Assembly (NCBI GenBank): GCA_016744395.1
Contig: JADGEK010000044.1
Location: 1 to 34,042, forward strand
Direction: 5' to 3'
Origin: Gammaproteobacteria bacterium
GTDB lineage: Bacteria > Pseudomonadota > Gammaproteobacteria > GRL18
DNA: 34,042 bases
In this document: piece after piece, positions 1-7,728 of the stretch
Position numbering within the stretch: the first letter of the stretch is position 1
Layout of the letters: the number at the start of each line of letters is the position of its first letter
Position numbers and translations under genes: made by a program
Notes under the pieces: model-generated
Databases searched by the model: none
Told to the model about the DNA's origin: nothing
What the model saw: the letters and a program-made list of their open reading frames with translations, nothing else

Positions 1-127
1 AATAGATGTTTTGGCCATTTGAAGAGTATCCCTAATTCAATAAATTTGAAGGTCGGTATGATAAATTTCTTTTCTATCTTAATTATAGTAAATAACTAAT
101 ATAAATCTTGATATTTTTTAAAATATC

Positions 128-334
128 TCATTTTAAATTAAGATGGTTTAGATGCGTGAGTAAAAAAATATCGAAGTAACTTGGGGGATTTTCAATGCAA
201 AGTTGACAATGTCTGCTATAAAGTGAATACAAGGTATTGTTTTTATAAGTGCTAACCAAATGGTCAAATAATTTTTTAGATCTTTGAAAATCAGCTTTTA
301 AATGGAAGGCTAAAACGGTTTTATATTCTTGCAC
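128..334 (-). pseudogene. C-terminal remnant of an adenylate/guanylate cyclase-like protein
   Basis: The 68 codons read like the tail that follows the catalytic domain in many class III cyclases: a TPR-like helical pair (FQRSKKLFDHLVSTYKNN) followed by LYSRHCQLCIENPPSYFD, which resembles the usual pattern of a short repeat, then LY..RC, then a PP-DWDG segment. The frame opens only with a GTG and is closed just upstream by two stop codons, so no catalytic domain is attached. Stretches further upstream on this strand give short cyclase-like words at best, in other frames. I read it as the end of a decayed gene. The family match is from memory of the pattern, so an unrelated small protein remains possible. 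Confidence 0.4.
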
Positions 335-763
335 TATTGAGCTAATTCACCTTCAGCTTTCCTTGAGTAATAGCCTTAAAAATGAAAGGAATATTTTTTC
401 TGTCCGCTTGAGATCTGACTATGCTCAAACCGATAGGTCAGTTACGGGTATGGATAAAATATCTGATGAACTTAACAAACAGGCTTAAGTCTTCATAATA
501 TTTATATTTGACTGTCATTATTAACCGAGTATGATGAGATTGAAACTAGATTAGAAGTTGTATGGATATCTTCTCTATCTTGCCTGGATCCTTGTTCTAT
601 CCCTGCATTATTTTTCTTAAATTTGTATATTAAGGAAATCCATTTCTGTTGTCACTCTAGAAACTGAGTTATTGCTTTTAAGATACTCATTTGCTGTATT
701 CTCCTCTTAAACCAGTGGCGTTTATCACTCTTTGTATTCAACAAAAAAACAGGTGCACCTTAA
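335..763. other. Intergenic stretch without a recognisable gene
   Basis: About 430 bases of AT-rich sequence with frequent stops in all frames. It probably holds decayed upstream parts of the cyclase remnant on the minus strand and the promoter of the hydrolase gene on the plus strand. No convincing hairpin, repeat or RNA gene was seen. An 8-bp palindrome, GGTGCACC, lies at 752-759 over the ribosome-binding region of the next gene. Confidence 0.5.
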
Positions 764-2185
764 ATGAAACGTAAAATCAATCAAACAGGCATAGAGCTGA
801 TTAAGAAGTTCGAAGGACTCCGTCTTTTATGTTATGACGATGGAGTAGGAATTGCCACAATTGGCTATGGACATACAAAAACAGTAAAGCTCTCAGATAT
901 TGGGAAAAAAAGTATCACTAAAACACGGGCTGAAGCACTGTTGAAAAAGGATGTGGGCAACTCAGAGCGTGCCGTGCAGAGATACATCAATGTTAAACTG
1001 AATGATGAACAATTTGCGGCATTGGTTTCTTTTACATTTAACCTGGGTGTTAGCAGTTTAAAAGGCAGTACACTGCGCAGGAAACTCAATGCGGGAGATT
1101 ACGATTCAGTGCCATCTGAATTAGCTCGTTGGGTTAAAGCGGGTGGTCGAACTCTGGCTGGTTTAGTGAAGCGGCGGAGTGCTGAAAGTGATTTATTTAT
1201 GTGTTCAGTTGAAGCACTTACTGAGGCTGATCAGACTTCTCCTCGCCGTCTTGATCGACCCGAAGATAATCATGAGTACATTGCCAGTGGCTATTTATCC
1301 GATAGTGGTACTGAATTAGAGCGTGGCAGTGTGGATGATAATGGTGGTGCAAAATACATTCACTTAAATCAAAATGTGCCTGATGGCTATGTCGTTGCTC
1401 TGCAAAGAGATTTAGTGGCACTGGGGTATACTGAAACCGTTGCTGATGGTGCGTTTGGAATTAATACTCGCACGACACTGATGGCATTTCAGGCTGCAGC
1501 AAAGGTGGCGGTCAGTGGAATAGTGGATGCTCATACCAAAGATGCCATTATTTTTTGGCTTAAGGAAGGCTATAGCAGAACGCACTTACCTGAAAATGAT
1601 GCTCATAAACTGGAATCTCAGCCTGGAGTGAAACAGATGATTTTTCCTCCTGTGCCCCATTTCAGTCAGGGCGATCCTCGCTGGGGTAATAAAATACTGG
1701 GTCGCAGTGCCAGTATTTCAAAACAAGGTTGTGCGATTGCCTCTATTGCTATGATTCTTCGTTTTTATGGACGTAATGTGAATCCAGGTCTTCTGGATGA
1801 CTATCTGGATATAAACGGCGGTTATAATGGGAACTCTGTTATCTGGGGGATTGCAGGTCAGTGTGAGGAACCCTCTGGAAATAAACTCAGTTATCATAGA
1901 AAAACGGGAAATAATCAAAAGCTGATTAAGATCATCAAAGCACGTATTCAACAAAATCTGCCGACTATGGCGAGAGTGGATTATGGGACAGACAGTAATT
2001 TGACTTACAATCATTTTGTTGTTTGTGTTGGTCTTTCAGATGATGGAAGCATTATTATGAATGATCCTGCGACTCGTTATGGTGATGGCTATAAAGATCC
2101 TGGTGATGATAATATCATCCAGAAAACAACACGTAAAAATAGTTATAAAATTGTCGGTGTTGATTATTATGAATCCGTCAGTTAA
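764..2185 (+). CDS. Modular cell-wall hydrolase: GH24 lysozyme, peptidoglycan-binding domain, C39-like peptidase
   Basis: Three modules are visible in 473 residues. Residues 5-145 are a phage-type (T4-like, GH24) lysozyme: the catalytic triad spacing of T4 lysozyme (E11-D20-T26) is reproduced exactly as E17, D26 and T32 around FEGLR and TIGYGHT. Residues about 200-268 form a PG_binding_1 helical domain (VALQRDLVALGY, DGAFGINTRTTLMAFQ). Residues about 297-470 look like a C39-like cysteine peptidase domain, with Q321, C323 (SKQGCAIAS), H417 (YNHFVVCVG) and D434 (MNDPA) as candidate catalytic residues. The enzyme should cleave the glycan strand and perhaps peptide bonds of murein. No signal peptide is seen, and no holin or other phage gene is nearby, so export is unexplained. 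AGGTG at 751-755 is the likely ribosome-binding site. Confidence 0.85.
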   Translation: MKRKINQTGIELIKKFEGLRLLCYDDGVGIATIGYGHTKTVKLSDIGKKSITKTRAEALLKKDVGNSERAVQRYINVKLNDEQFAALVSFTFNLGVSSLKGSTLRRKLNAGDYDSVPSELARWVKAGGRTLAGLVKRRSAESDLFMCSVEALTEADQTSPRRLDRPEDNHEYIASGYLSDSGTELERGSVDDNGGAKYIHLNQNVPDGYVVALQRDLVALGYTETVADGAFGINTRTTLMAFQAAAKVAVSGIVDAHTKDAIIFWLKEGYSRTHLPENDAHKLESQPGVKQMIFPPVPHFSQGDPRWGNKILGRSASISKQGCAIASIAMILRFYGRNVNPGLLDDYLDINGGYNGNSVIWGIAGQCEEPSGNKLSYHRKTGNNQKLIKIIKARIQQNLPTMARVDYGTDSNLTYNHFVVCVGLSDDGSIIMNDPATRYGDGYKDPGDDNIIQKTTRKNSYKIVGVDYYESVS

Positions 2186-2229
2186 TGATCATCATCAAAT
2201 AAATTATATTACTTCATAAAGGAATGAAA

Positions 2230-2396
2230 ATGGATTCATCTCAGGTTATTGATAGTGTGTCTCCCATAGTATTGAGTGATGCCATTGACAGTGAACAAAT
2301 TGATTAAGCCTCGGTAGTATTAAAAAAAGCAGATGGCCAGGGTGTATTTTTGATTGAACATAAAGTAGTAGGCAGAGAGCTAATATTGCCACCTTA
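2230..2396 (+). pseudogene. Possible short decayed reading frame with one in-frame stop
   Basis: An ATG at 2230, preceded by AAGGAATG, opens a 25-codon frame (MDSSQVIDSVSPIVLSDAID...) that ends in TAA at 2305. The same frame continues sensibly after the stop (ASVVLKKADGQGVFLIEH) until it runs into the 3' end of the converging gene. The composition on both sides of the TAA looks coding, which suggests one nonsense change in a short gene or a fragment of one. No family is recognised. It may also be a genuine 25-residue peptide or chance. Confidence 0.22.
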
Positions 2397-2819
2397 TTAT
2401 TTCTTCATACATCGATACATCGTCGTACTGATTAAAGAACGGTCTGTATTAGTATGTTGTACAACCGTTCTATCTCTATTAACAATCACTTTGATGTTTG
2501 ATTTTTCATTGAGATAAGTTTCCCAACCATTTGAATCCGTATCAATGAGGCTTAGTTTTCCTGCTCCTTTACCTGCAAATGTACCTGTATTTCCACCTTG
2601 CCAGGAGCCAGATAAGGTTCTTGGGGAAAAAAGATAATAGACTGTATCATTGGGTTGAGCTTTTACACCTTTTTCTAATAAAGTGCCGGCAAGTGTTTGT
2701 TGCTCGCGTCCATCTGTGGTGACATGGCCTGTTGGCAGACAAGCTGTTTTATCCGCTACTGCATCTAATGTGACTGATAAAAGAAGCATTGCAGTGAATG
2801 ATATTGATAAAACTTTCAT
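2397..2819 (-). CDS. Small secreted protein of unknown function
   Basis: 140 residues with a clear Sec signal peptide: a lysine near the start, a hydrophobic stretch to about residue 20 and a likely cleavage after AVA (residue 22). The mature part begins near C27 and ends near C137, so one disulfide could link the two ends. It contains a glycine-rich centre (SWQGGNTGTFAGKGAGK) and a polar C-terminal half of probable beta strands. The start is supported by a strong GGAGG eight bases upstream of ATG on the minus strand. No family is recognised. Location is most likely the periplasm. It stands alone, converging with the hydrolase region. Confidence 0.7.
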   Translation of the reverse strand: MKVLSISFTAMLLLSVTLDAVADKTACLPTGHVTTDGREQQTLAGTLLEKGVKAQPNDTVYYLFSPRTLSGSWQGGNTGTFAGKGAGKLSLIDTDSNGWETYLNEKSNIKVIVNRDRTVVQHTNTDRSLISTTMYRCMKK

Positions 2820-2982
2820 TTAAATCCTCCATTTTTCTAATCAGTATAGCACCTCATTTCAATCTTGTTTTATCTCAACTTATTTGTATTTAAGTAAACT
2901 CTGTCTATACTTAAATTAATAATATAGTGATTTGGTCAGGTATTATTGCTTGTCTAAATCTATGAATTATAGGGGAATTAAA

Positions 2983-3303
2983 ATGTATGATACTGTGAAT
3001 ATGATACGGACCATCAATGTTGATAAGCAAGAAGTTGAAGAGCGGGCCAAAAAAATAGGTGTTAATCTCACAAAAGAGCACTGGGAAACGATTAATTTTG
3101 TAAAAAAATTCTATGATTATCATGAGGATGAAGAGCTTAAAGTGGCTGATTATAGCAGTGCATTACAAGGAAAATATGCGAAAGAAGGTGGGCTAAAATA
3201 CCTATATTCTTTATTTCCTGATGGCCCAATTAATACCGTGACTCAGTTAGCAGGGATTTCTGTTAATAGTACTCGCAACAACTCTATGGGATCAGTGCAG
3301 TAA
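2983..3303 (+). CDS. DsrC/TusE-family protein lacking the redox cysteines (RspA type)
   Basis: The 106-residue protein keeps the DsrC/TusE/DsvC core: LTKEHWETINFVKKFYDYH matches the family's L-T-EHW--INF-R--Y helix, and GGLKYLYSLFPDGP matches the KYLY-LFP-GP motif before the C-terminal arm. In TusE and DsrC the arm carries one or two cysteines (in the K-Q-A/G-C segment and the penultimate position). Here the first is replaced by threonine (NTVTQLAG) and the end reads STRNNSMGSVQ, with no cysteine anywhere. It therefore cannot carry a persulfide or trisulfide like DsrC and belongs with the cysteine-less regulatory group called RspA. The ATG at 2983 follows AGGGGAA at 2971; an earlier in-frame start at 2932 lacks such a site. 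The gene stands alone. Confidence 0.82.
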   Translation: MYDTVNMIRTINVDKQEVEERAKKIGVNLTKEHWETINFVKKFYDYHEDEELKVADYSSALQGKYAKEGGLKYLYSLFPDGPINTVTQLAGISVNSTRNNSMGSVQ

Positions 3304-3311
3304 CACTGATC
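3290..3311 (+). other. Hairpin enclosing a stop codon
   Basis: GATCAGTG and CACTGATC form a perfect 8-bp stem around a 6-base loop (CAGTAA) whose last three bases are the stop codon of the DsrC-like gene. There is no run of T behind it, so it is not a classical intrinsic terminator. It may protect the 3' end of the transcript or terminate with a factor. Confidence 0.4.
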
Positions 3312-3339
3312 TAATGTGTCTGATGACAATAATCTCGTC

Positions 3340-3849
3340 TTAAACGTTCATTGAGAGGTCAGATGGTGTCCATGAAATGCCTTCCTCAGATGCTGATGGG
3401 CATTTGTTGTGAACCACTCGTTCAACGGTTGATATCTGATTTTTTGGTATATCGACCATTAAGAGAATTTCATTGTGCTCAAAAGCAGCATGAAAACCAC
3501 TTAAGTGGATGGTCGGTTTAGTTAAATAGTAATAACCTGTCCAATAAGTAGCGGCCATGACCAAAAAAGCGATGGCGCAAAGAATAAAATTGGCATTAAT
3601 AAATGAGGCTACGAAAATAATAAGGGCGGTAAAAAAGATCCCCAAATTTAAATTCCACAAAGTATCTTCTATTTTTGTGTGCATATCGCGACGTTGATTG
3701 GGTGATGGTGCAGGTAATCCTTCTAAATTGGCTCCAGGCTTGGATAGTACATGCATTTGTCTCAGGCTTATCTTAATCGACATAAGATTTTGCACTGCTT
3801 TTTGAGCATCTTCTTTGTTGGGGAAGAGGAAAAATAATCGACGGTACAT
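3340..3849 (-). CDS. Two-helix membrane protein, DUF1269-like
   Basis: The start chosen is the ATG at 3849, which has AGGAG eight bases upstream on the minus strand; the longer open frame to 3921 lacks one. The 169-residue product begins with a ferredoxin-like stretch (YRRLFFLFPNKEDAQKAV, then SLRQMHVLSKPGANLEGLP) typical of proteobacterial proteins in which a regulatory-looking N-terminal domain precedes a membrane hairpin. Two membrane segments lie at about 67-83 and 87-108, followed by a soluble C-terminal part. The arrangement resembles the DUF1269 group of small inner-membrane proteins, function unknown. It converges with the DsrC-like gene with only about 36 bases between the stops. Confidence 0.6.
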   Translation of the reverse strand: MYRRLFFLFPNKEDAQKAVQNLMSIKISLRQMHVLSKPGANLEGLPAPSPNQRRDMHTKIEDTLWNLNLGIFFTALIIFVASFINANFILCAIAFLVMAATYWTGYYYLTKPTIHLSGFHAAFEHNEILLMVDIPKNQISTVERVVHNKCPSASEEGISWTPSDLSMNV

Positions 3850-3975
3850 GATATTTTCTCCTATATCAGAATATTCATACGAGTATATAGTAAACGTAGA
3901 ATACCAGAGTGAAATAGTCAAGAATGTATTTAATAAAGTCCCATTTAGCCGTTACTTTCTTCTCATTAAAATTTA

Positions 3976-4325
3976 TTATTTCAAATCGTTAAGATGCCAG
4001 TCGTAGTCGAGAAAGTTGATTGTGATTTTATTCGACTGAATTTTCTTTTGAGCGTCATCATTATCTGCTTTTTCATCCTCTATTAGGGCATGAGCATACC
4101 TGGAAAACAACTCATTCAATGAAAAAATCCCTCGATAACCCTGAGTGAAATCTTTTTCATACCAAGCAAAAATCCTGGAGACTGACTGACCTGTTTATTG
4201 TCAGAAAAGTGAACATTCTGTTGTAGGATTAAATTCCGTAATGAGTGCTGATGATCAAAGGCATAGAGAGATAATGATGTTGAAGTCAGGTAAACAAGAG
4301 TAAATCGCTTAAAAATAATTTTCAT
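3976..4325 (-). pseudogene. DUF547 gene reduced to its N- and C-terminal ends, with a frameshift
   Basis: Reading from 4325, the frame encodes a signal peptide and the typical beginning of a periplasmic DUF547 protein (AFDHQHSLRNLILQQNV; intact members read close to FDHSHSLW-LL-KHV). Around 4165-4195 the sense changes frame: the second frame reads RIFAWYEKDFTQGYRGIF, SLNELFSRYAHALIEDE and NFLDYDWHLND before the TAA at 3976, which is the usual C-terminal end of the family (F-WY-KDF ... FLDYDW-LND). The core of roughly 150 residues, with the conserved cysteine and histidine region, is missing. So the gene has an internal deletion and its two ends are joined out of frame. No function is expected. 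The family assignment rests on both ends agreeing. Confidence 0.7.
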
Positions 4326-4491
4326 TTAAGTGGTCTTCTATGGTTCATTCATTGATAAACCAAATATTCATTGATTTTAATGAATTTTTAAACAGATTGT
4401 ATATCATTATGTTAAATGAGAGTTATACTAAATAATAAAAAAACTATTAAGACCTTTTGCCTGGACTTGATTTATAAGTGCGATATTCGTT

Positions 4492-5088
4492 ATGTTAAAC
4501 CCATTTTACCGTCATTTACCCAATACCATCAGTTTTCTTCGCATTCTGATAGTACCCGTATTAATGTATCTTGCTGTTAATCAACAACCAATGGCCTTTA
4601 TTATCGTGTTGATTTTGGCTGAATTGACCGATGCTCTGGATGGCTTTCTTGCCAGGCGTTTAGATGTGGTTTCTGAATTGGGTGCAAAATTAGACAGCTG
4701 GGGGGATTTTTTGGTCTATATTTCAATGGTCATTGGTGCCTGGCTGCTCTGGCCTGAGATTCTTTTGCGCGAACAAATCTATGTTTTTATTATGATTGCT
4801 TGTTTCACACTACCTGTTCTCGTCGGCTTATTAAAATTTAAGAAATGGACAAGTTATCATACTTTGAGCGCTAAGCTTGCTGTGGTGGTGAGTATCATTG
4901 CTTATGTGCTGTTATTTACTGGTTTATTAAGCTGGCCAATTATTGTTGCTGTGACTCTTAGTCTTTATGCTGCGATAGAGCAGATACTCATTACTCTGAT
5001 TGGTCATGAAGGCAGAACGGTGGATGTAAAAAGCATTTGGCACGCCCTTAAAGAAAAACAAGCCAGAGAAAGCTCGTCTATTGATTGA
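4492..5088 (+). CDS. CDP-alcohol phosphatidyltransferase family protein (PgsA-like)
   Basis: 198 residues with several membrane helices. The family signature D-x2-DG-x2-AR-x8-G-x3-D-x3-D is complete: D47, D50, G51, A54, R55, G64, D68 and D72. These residues bind the metal ions and the CDP-linked donor (normally CDP-diacylglycerol) and transfer the phosphatidyl group to a small alcohol, commonly glycerol-3-phosphate in the PgsA branch. The N-terminal segment PNTISFLRILIVPVLMYL is also PgsA-like. The true alcohol substrate cannot be told from sequence, and a second paralogue elsewhere would be usual, since essential pgsA normally lies near uvrC. The enzyme sits in the inner membrane. It converges with the HD-GYP gene; 46 bases separate the two stops. 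Confidence 0.8.
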   Translation: MLNPFYRHLPNTISFLRILIVPVLMYLAVNQQPMAFIIVLILAELTDALDGFLARRLDVVSELGAKLDSWGDFLVYISMVIGAWLLWPEILLREQIYVFIMIACFTLPVLVGLLKFKKWTSYHTLSAKLAVVVSIIAYVLLFTGLLSWPIIVAVTLSLYAAIEQILITLIGHEGRTVDVKSIWHALKEKQARESSSID

Positions 5089-5134
5089 ACTCGAATGATG
5101 GAACTCGAAGCTCATCAGACTTTGGGTGAATGGT

Positions 5135-7537
5135 TTAACTTAAATAGGATTTAATATCCACTTCATCAATTTGTTCCTTTTTGAGGAACTTTTCAGCATA
5201 TTCTTTATAAACGCCCGATTGTAGAAAAATGTCAAATATTTTAGCGTCAATGTGCTGATCTTTTTTCATAAAGCTCATGATGTGTAAGGCTTCTGAGAGT
5301 GTTTTACCTTTTTTATAAGGTCTATCCGATGCCGTGAGTGCTTCAAAAATATCTGCAATCGCCATGATGCGCGCAGGTATCGACAGTTGCTCTTTATTTA
5401 ACTGGCGTGGATAACCTGTGGCAATCATGGTTTCATGATGAGTGCCTGCATACTCAGGTATTTTCTGCATATGATCTGGGAAGGGGAGCAACTCAAGCAT
5501 CTTAATTGTCATAATGACATGCTCATTAATTTTAAACCGTTCCTCATTTGAAAGAGTGCCTTTTTCAATACAGAGATTGTACAGTTCTCCGTAATTGTAT
5601 AAATACTCAGGCACATCCAGTTTAAAGCCCTGTTCTATATAGGCTTGTTCATCAAAGTCTACTCGCTCAACCAGGTGCTCCTCTTTATCATTGAGCAATT
5701 GTTCAGTAACAGGTAATGGTTGCTCTTCAATTTTTTCATAGCGAAGAAGTTCAACCTCTGAAAGGCCTGCTCGATCATTAAAATGACGCAGCCAGGTACG
5801 CTGCGCAATGGCCTGGACACGTGCTTTTTTGTCAGCACTCATGAACTCCCCACCAATATTCATTTCACTGATAAAGTTGAAGTCATCCATTAACGTTTGA
5901 TGTGCCTCCTGCCTCCATTGTTCAAGTGCATCAGGGTTCGGTTCTTGTGCTAAACGTTGAAAATATTCAACATCAATGTCTCGCCAAAGAATTTCAAAGC
6001 GGGTACGAATTTCATGAATTCGATTATAAATGATTTCCAATTTAGTCGATTTATCAACGACGTATTCTGGCGTGGTCACCTTACCGCAGTCATGCAATAA
6101 AGCGCCCATCTCAAATTCACGCCAGTCATCCTCAGTTGCTAAGCTGAAAGATTTGAATTCATCGCTATCGCACTCATCGATAACTTTTGCCAACATCATT
6201 GCTACGTCTGGTACACGTTGACAATGACCGCCAGTGTAAGCGGATTTTGAGTCAATGGCTTCAGCAATAAGGCGAATAAATGAATCCATTAATTCCTGCT
6301 GTGCTTTTTGATAATCATGAATGCTCTGCGACATGGATACCATGGATTTTGAAAGGTCGAATAATTCAACAATATTCGTATCAATCAGTTTAACTTCCGT
6401 AAACTGGCGTTCCTTAATTTTATTGTTTTGTATCATCAGAGCTTTAATGGGTTTAATAATACGTGATGTCATGAATAGAATAAAAGGAATGGTAAACATT
6501 AAAAAAATAAGTGCAGTGGCGGTTGAATAATAGATATTTTTTAGGTAAGGATTGAGGATGATATCAGAGTCAATACTAATGCCAATATGTGTATCAATCT
6601 TGTGTTCTCTTGAAAGGGTGGTGATAATTAAAAATTTGTCTTCAGATAGATTGGTATAGTGGATAAACTGATTGGTTTGGCCATTTTTTATTGTGTCTAT
6701 AAAAAAGTTGCTCAGTGCTTCGCTTCTTGGTTTTACGCTATCATCATCCGTGTTTGAAGAAGCAAAGATATTGCCATAGCGATCAAACATGATCAGTTCA
6801 CTACTGGGATCCAGTTTTTCATTTCTTAAGAAACTATTCAGCTTTGATAATGTAAAATCAATGGCCAAGACGGCTTGTGAGCCATTAATCTGTTTTGCAA
6901 AGGTAATTCCTTTTTGCTGAAGGCTGGAAAATAGATAGGGATCAGTTCTTGTTGCCTCAGGATTTGCTGATGCCTGAATAAACCAGGGGCGCTGGTTAGC
7001 AAAGTAAGTCGATTGCTCTGTCTTACTGGATATACTCTTCAAATTGATATCATAAAAATCAAATTGGCGGATTCTCCCAGTCTTTTTATTGTCTGGATTG
7101 AGTACTTTTATAATGGTCCAGCGTGTTTTTTCTGGTGCATTAAAGTGTTGATGCAGTTTATTAGATGATTTCATATTAATGATTTCAAATAAGTCACCAT
7201 TTTCATGACCTACGTATATGGCATAAATATTAGGTGAGCGCTGCATGTTCAAGGTAAAACGTTTAAATGTTGTTTCAAGATGCCGAGGATGATTGGGTGG
7301 CAAACTCAGATCAGGATATAACTCGGTGAGATAGAGCATTTTTTTGGTCAGAGTATCACCCGATTGAATGTGTTGAGTTATTTTATTTGCTGTTTGAGTA
7401 AATGTTTTATAAGCTGCTGATATTGCCAATTCTTTACTAAAATAATAGCCTAAACTTAATAGTGATGCTGAAATGATGGCAATGACAATCAGAAAATGAG
7501 TGAGAATATTGGTGCGAATTGAGACAGGAGCGAGCAT
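5135..7537 (-). CDS. Membrane sensor c-di-GMP phosphodiesterase: Cache, HAMP, HD-GYP with insertion
   Basis: An 800-residue inner-membrane protein. Helix 1 is at about 11-32, a periplasmic Cache-type sensor region at 35-335, helix 2 at about 337-357, then a HAMP-like linker (RIIKPIKALM). The cytoplasmic HD-GYP domain keeps the metal-binding and signature residues: H438 (TGGHCQRV), H482-D483 in LLHDCGK, H673 (NEHV), H700-H701-E702 and G708-Y709-P710 in HHETMIATGYP. It should hydrolyse cyclic di-GMP in response to a periplasmic ligand. The segment between the HD pair and the next conserved histidine is about 190 residues, well over the usual span, because of an acidic, Glu/Gln-rich insertion at roughly 515-650. 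No partner genes adjoin it. Confidence 0.9.
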   Translation of the reverse strand: MLAPVSIRTNILTHFLIVIAIISASLLSLGYYFSKELAISAAYKTFTQTANKITQHIQSGDTLTKKMLYLTELYPDLSLPPNHPRHLETTFKRFTLNMQRSPNIYAIYVGHENGDLFEIINMKSSNKLHQHFNAPEKTRWTIIKVLNPDNKKTGRIRQFDFYDINLKSISSKTEQSTYFANQRPWFIQASANPEATRTDPYLFSSLQQKGITFAKQINGSQAVLAIDFTLSKLNSFLRNEKLDPSSELIMFDRYGNIFASSNTDDDSVKPRSEALSNFFIDTIKNGQTNQFIHYTNLSEDKFLIITTLSREHKIDTHIGISIDSDIILNPYLKNIYYSTATALIFLMFTIPFILFMTSRIIKPIKALMIQNNKIKERQFTEVKLIDTNIVELFDLSKSMVSMSQSIHDYQKAQQELMDSFIRLIAEAIDSKSAYTGGHCQRVPDVAMMLAKVIDECDSDEFKSFSLATEDDWREFEMGALLHDCGKVTTPEYVVDKSTKLEIIYNRIHEIRTRFEILWRDIDVEYFQRLAQEPNPDALEQWRQEAHQTLMDDFNFISEMNIGGEFMSADKKARVQAIAQRTWLRHFNDRAGLSEVELLRYEKIEEQPLPVTEQLLNDKEEHLVERVDFDEQAYIEQGFKLDVPEYLYNYGELYNLCIEKGTLSNEERFKINEHVIMTIKMLELLPFPDHMQKIPEYAGTHHETMIATGYPRQLNKEQLSIPARIMAIADIFEALTASDRPYKKGKTLSEALHIMSFMKKDQHIDAKIFDIFLQSGVYKEYAEKFLKKEQIDEVDIKSYLS

Positions 7538-7605
7538 ATCTTTTTCTCATATGAGGTTTATATAATTTAAGATACTTTCATTTTAGCATATTTTATTTAG
7601 TTGAA

Positions 7606-7638
7606 TAAAAAGCCCTGTTAAGGGGTGGGCTTAACAGG
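7606..7638 (-). terminator. Intrinsic terminator of the nrtABD operon
   Basis: CCTGTTAAG (7614-7622) and CTTAACAGG (7630-7638) form a perfect 9-bp stem with a 7-base loop. Read on the minus strand it is followed by GGCTTTTTATTC, a usable U-tract. It lies about 90 bases behind the stop of the ATPase gene, the last gene of the operon. Confidence 0.75.
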
Positions 7639-7728
7639 TAAATGCAGAGAAACGTCCTTAATTGACAATAGGTTTCATTGAAACGAAATTGGCTTAAGGA
7701 TTTATTATTATTATTTTTACGGGTACTA

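Noticed and set aside
764-2185. Prophage remnant around the lysozyme gene
   Set aside because: No holin, integrase, capsid, tail or attachment repeats are present; only the enzyme itself is phage-like.
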